Part shown: positions 12,057-12,500 of the stretch, piece after piece | Layout: every line of letters starts with the position of its first letter | Position numbering within the stretch: position 1 is the stretch's first letter | Made by a program: the position numbers and the translations under genes | NCBI GenBank assembly: GCA_036398215.1 | Contig: DASWHK010000248.1 | Location: 1 to 12,500, forward strand | Source: DASWHK01 sp036398215 | GTDB lineage: Bacteria > Acidobacteriota > UBA890 | Direction of reading: 5' to 3' | Length of the DNA stretch: 12,500 nucleotides | Notes under the pieces: model-generated | What the model was told of the DNA's origin: nothing | The model's input: only the letters and a program-made list of their open reading frames with translations | Databases searched by the model: none

Positions 12057-12500
12057 AGGACCCAACGGGGTTTCTGCGACCGCCAAGCGCAAGCGCCGCC
12101 GCTCCTGCGATCGCCCTGGCGATGGTCCTGTCAGTGACTGCCTGCTCCGATCCCCTCGAGTTCCCGGCCTGGACCGTTCCGCCGCCCGAGGGAACGCCGC
12201 TGCGCGAGTACGCCGGCGTGCCGCTCGGGGAGCGCGGCGAGCACATCGAGCTGATCGAGGACCTGGTGATCGGCGAGCGCGGCGACGACGGCAACTACCG
12301 GCTCTACGACGCCGCCGGTCCCGTGGTCGACTCGGAAGGCAACTTCTACGTCCTCGACGCCGGCAACTACCGAGCTCAGGTTTTCGACGCCAGCGGCGAG
12401 TACGTACGCACGTTGGGACGCCAAGGTCAGGGGCCGGGCGAGCTCACCCAGCCCCGCGCGGTCGTGATCGCCGGCGATCGAATCGTGGTTCTGGATTCGG
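12053..12500 (+). CDS. Six-bladed beta-propeller (NHL-like) lipoprotein, 3' partial
   Basis: The frame is open from the ATG at 12053 to the window edge, giving 149 visible codons. GAAGGAG (12036-12042) lies 10 nt upstream, and the start overlaps the preceding TGA (ATGA). The N-terminus is a lipoprotein signal: FLRPP, an Ala-rich hydrophobic run, then VTAC with lipid-anchor Cys31. Propeller sequence begins around residue 65. One blade is clear: PVVDSEGNFYVLDAGNYRAQ then VFDASGEYVRTLGRQGQGPG, the NHL-type pattern with the G-x-G-P-G-E-L turn, followed by the next blade (VVIAGDRIVVLDS). Such proteins sit on the membrane facing the periplasm or cell surface; the ligand is unknown. The remaining blades should lie beyond 12500. 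Confidence 0.9.
   Translation, partial: MKDPTGFLRPPSASAAAPAIALAMVLSVTACSDPLEFPAWTVPPPEGTPLREYAGVPLGERGEHIELIEDLVIGERGDDGNYRLYDAAGPVVDSEGNFYVLDAGNYRAQVFDASGEYVRTLGRQGQGPGELTQPRAVVIAGDRIVVLDS

Noticed and set aside
1..12500. CRISPR array, tRNA or rRNA genes, insertion sequences, attachment sites
   Set aside because: I looked for regularly spaced repeats, tRNA-like cloverleaf ends with a TTC loop, transposase motifs and terminal inverted repeats, and found none that hold up.

Overview
This is a very GC-rich window (roughly two thirds G+C by eye) with every recognisable intact gene on the plus strand. The gene content points to an acidobacterium or a close relative, though the assignment is inferred from gene families only. 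It holds three ABC-type permeases of the 'acidobacterial duplicated orphan permease' (ADOP) type, all without an adjacent ATPase. It also holds a PadR regulator directly upstream of one of them, a Ser/Thr kinase with a TolB-N/FlgO-like domain and TPR tail, and a six-bladed beta-propeller lipoprotein.

Layout. 1-2390: ADOP permease missing its first residues at the window edge, ending in tandem hairpins. 2561-3763: secreted protein of unknown function, followed by a 36-codon lipoprotein fragment (3771-3881) that looks like the decayed start of a beta-propeller gene. 4061-6217: soluble kinase-TPR protein. 6244-6306 (minus strand): a 21-codon scrap resembling the active-site region of S-adenosylmethionine decarboxylase. 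6394-8775: second, complete ADOP permease with no visible ribosome-binding site and a strong terminator-like structure after it. 8885-9765: a type II toxin-antitoxin operon (DUF1778/TacA-like antitoxin plus TacT-like GNAT toxin) behind a 31-bp near-perfect dyad. The toxin carries Asn where the family has its catalytic Tyr. 9856-11570: a PadR operator nested in the promoter, padR, and an ADOP gene ruined by a large internal deletion with a frame change. 11576-11940: an unidentified ORF end overlapping a HicB-like antitoxin gene that has no HicA. 11952-12056: a probable C-terminal remnant of a beta-propeller protein, overlapping the start of a full propeller lipoprotein gene (12053 to the window edge).

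How it fits together. The window mixes envelope functions (MacB/FtsX-like permeases, secreted protein, propeller lipoprotein), signalling (kinase, PadR) and two small toxin-antitoxin loci. At least four gene relics show active gene turnover. I do not see a convincing new multi-gene system. The observations most worth following are the toxin with a substituted catalytic residue under an intact operator, the PadR regulator whose target permease is broken, and the relics that record former neighbours.
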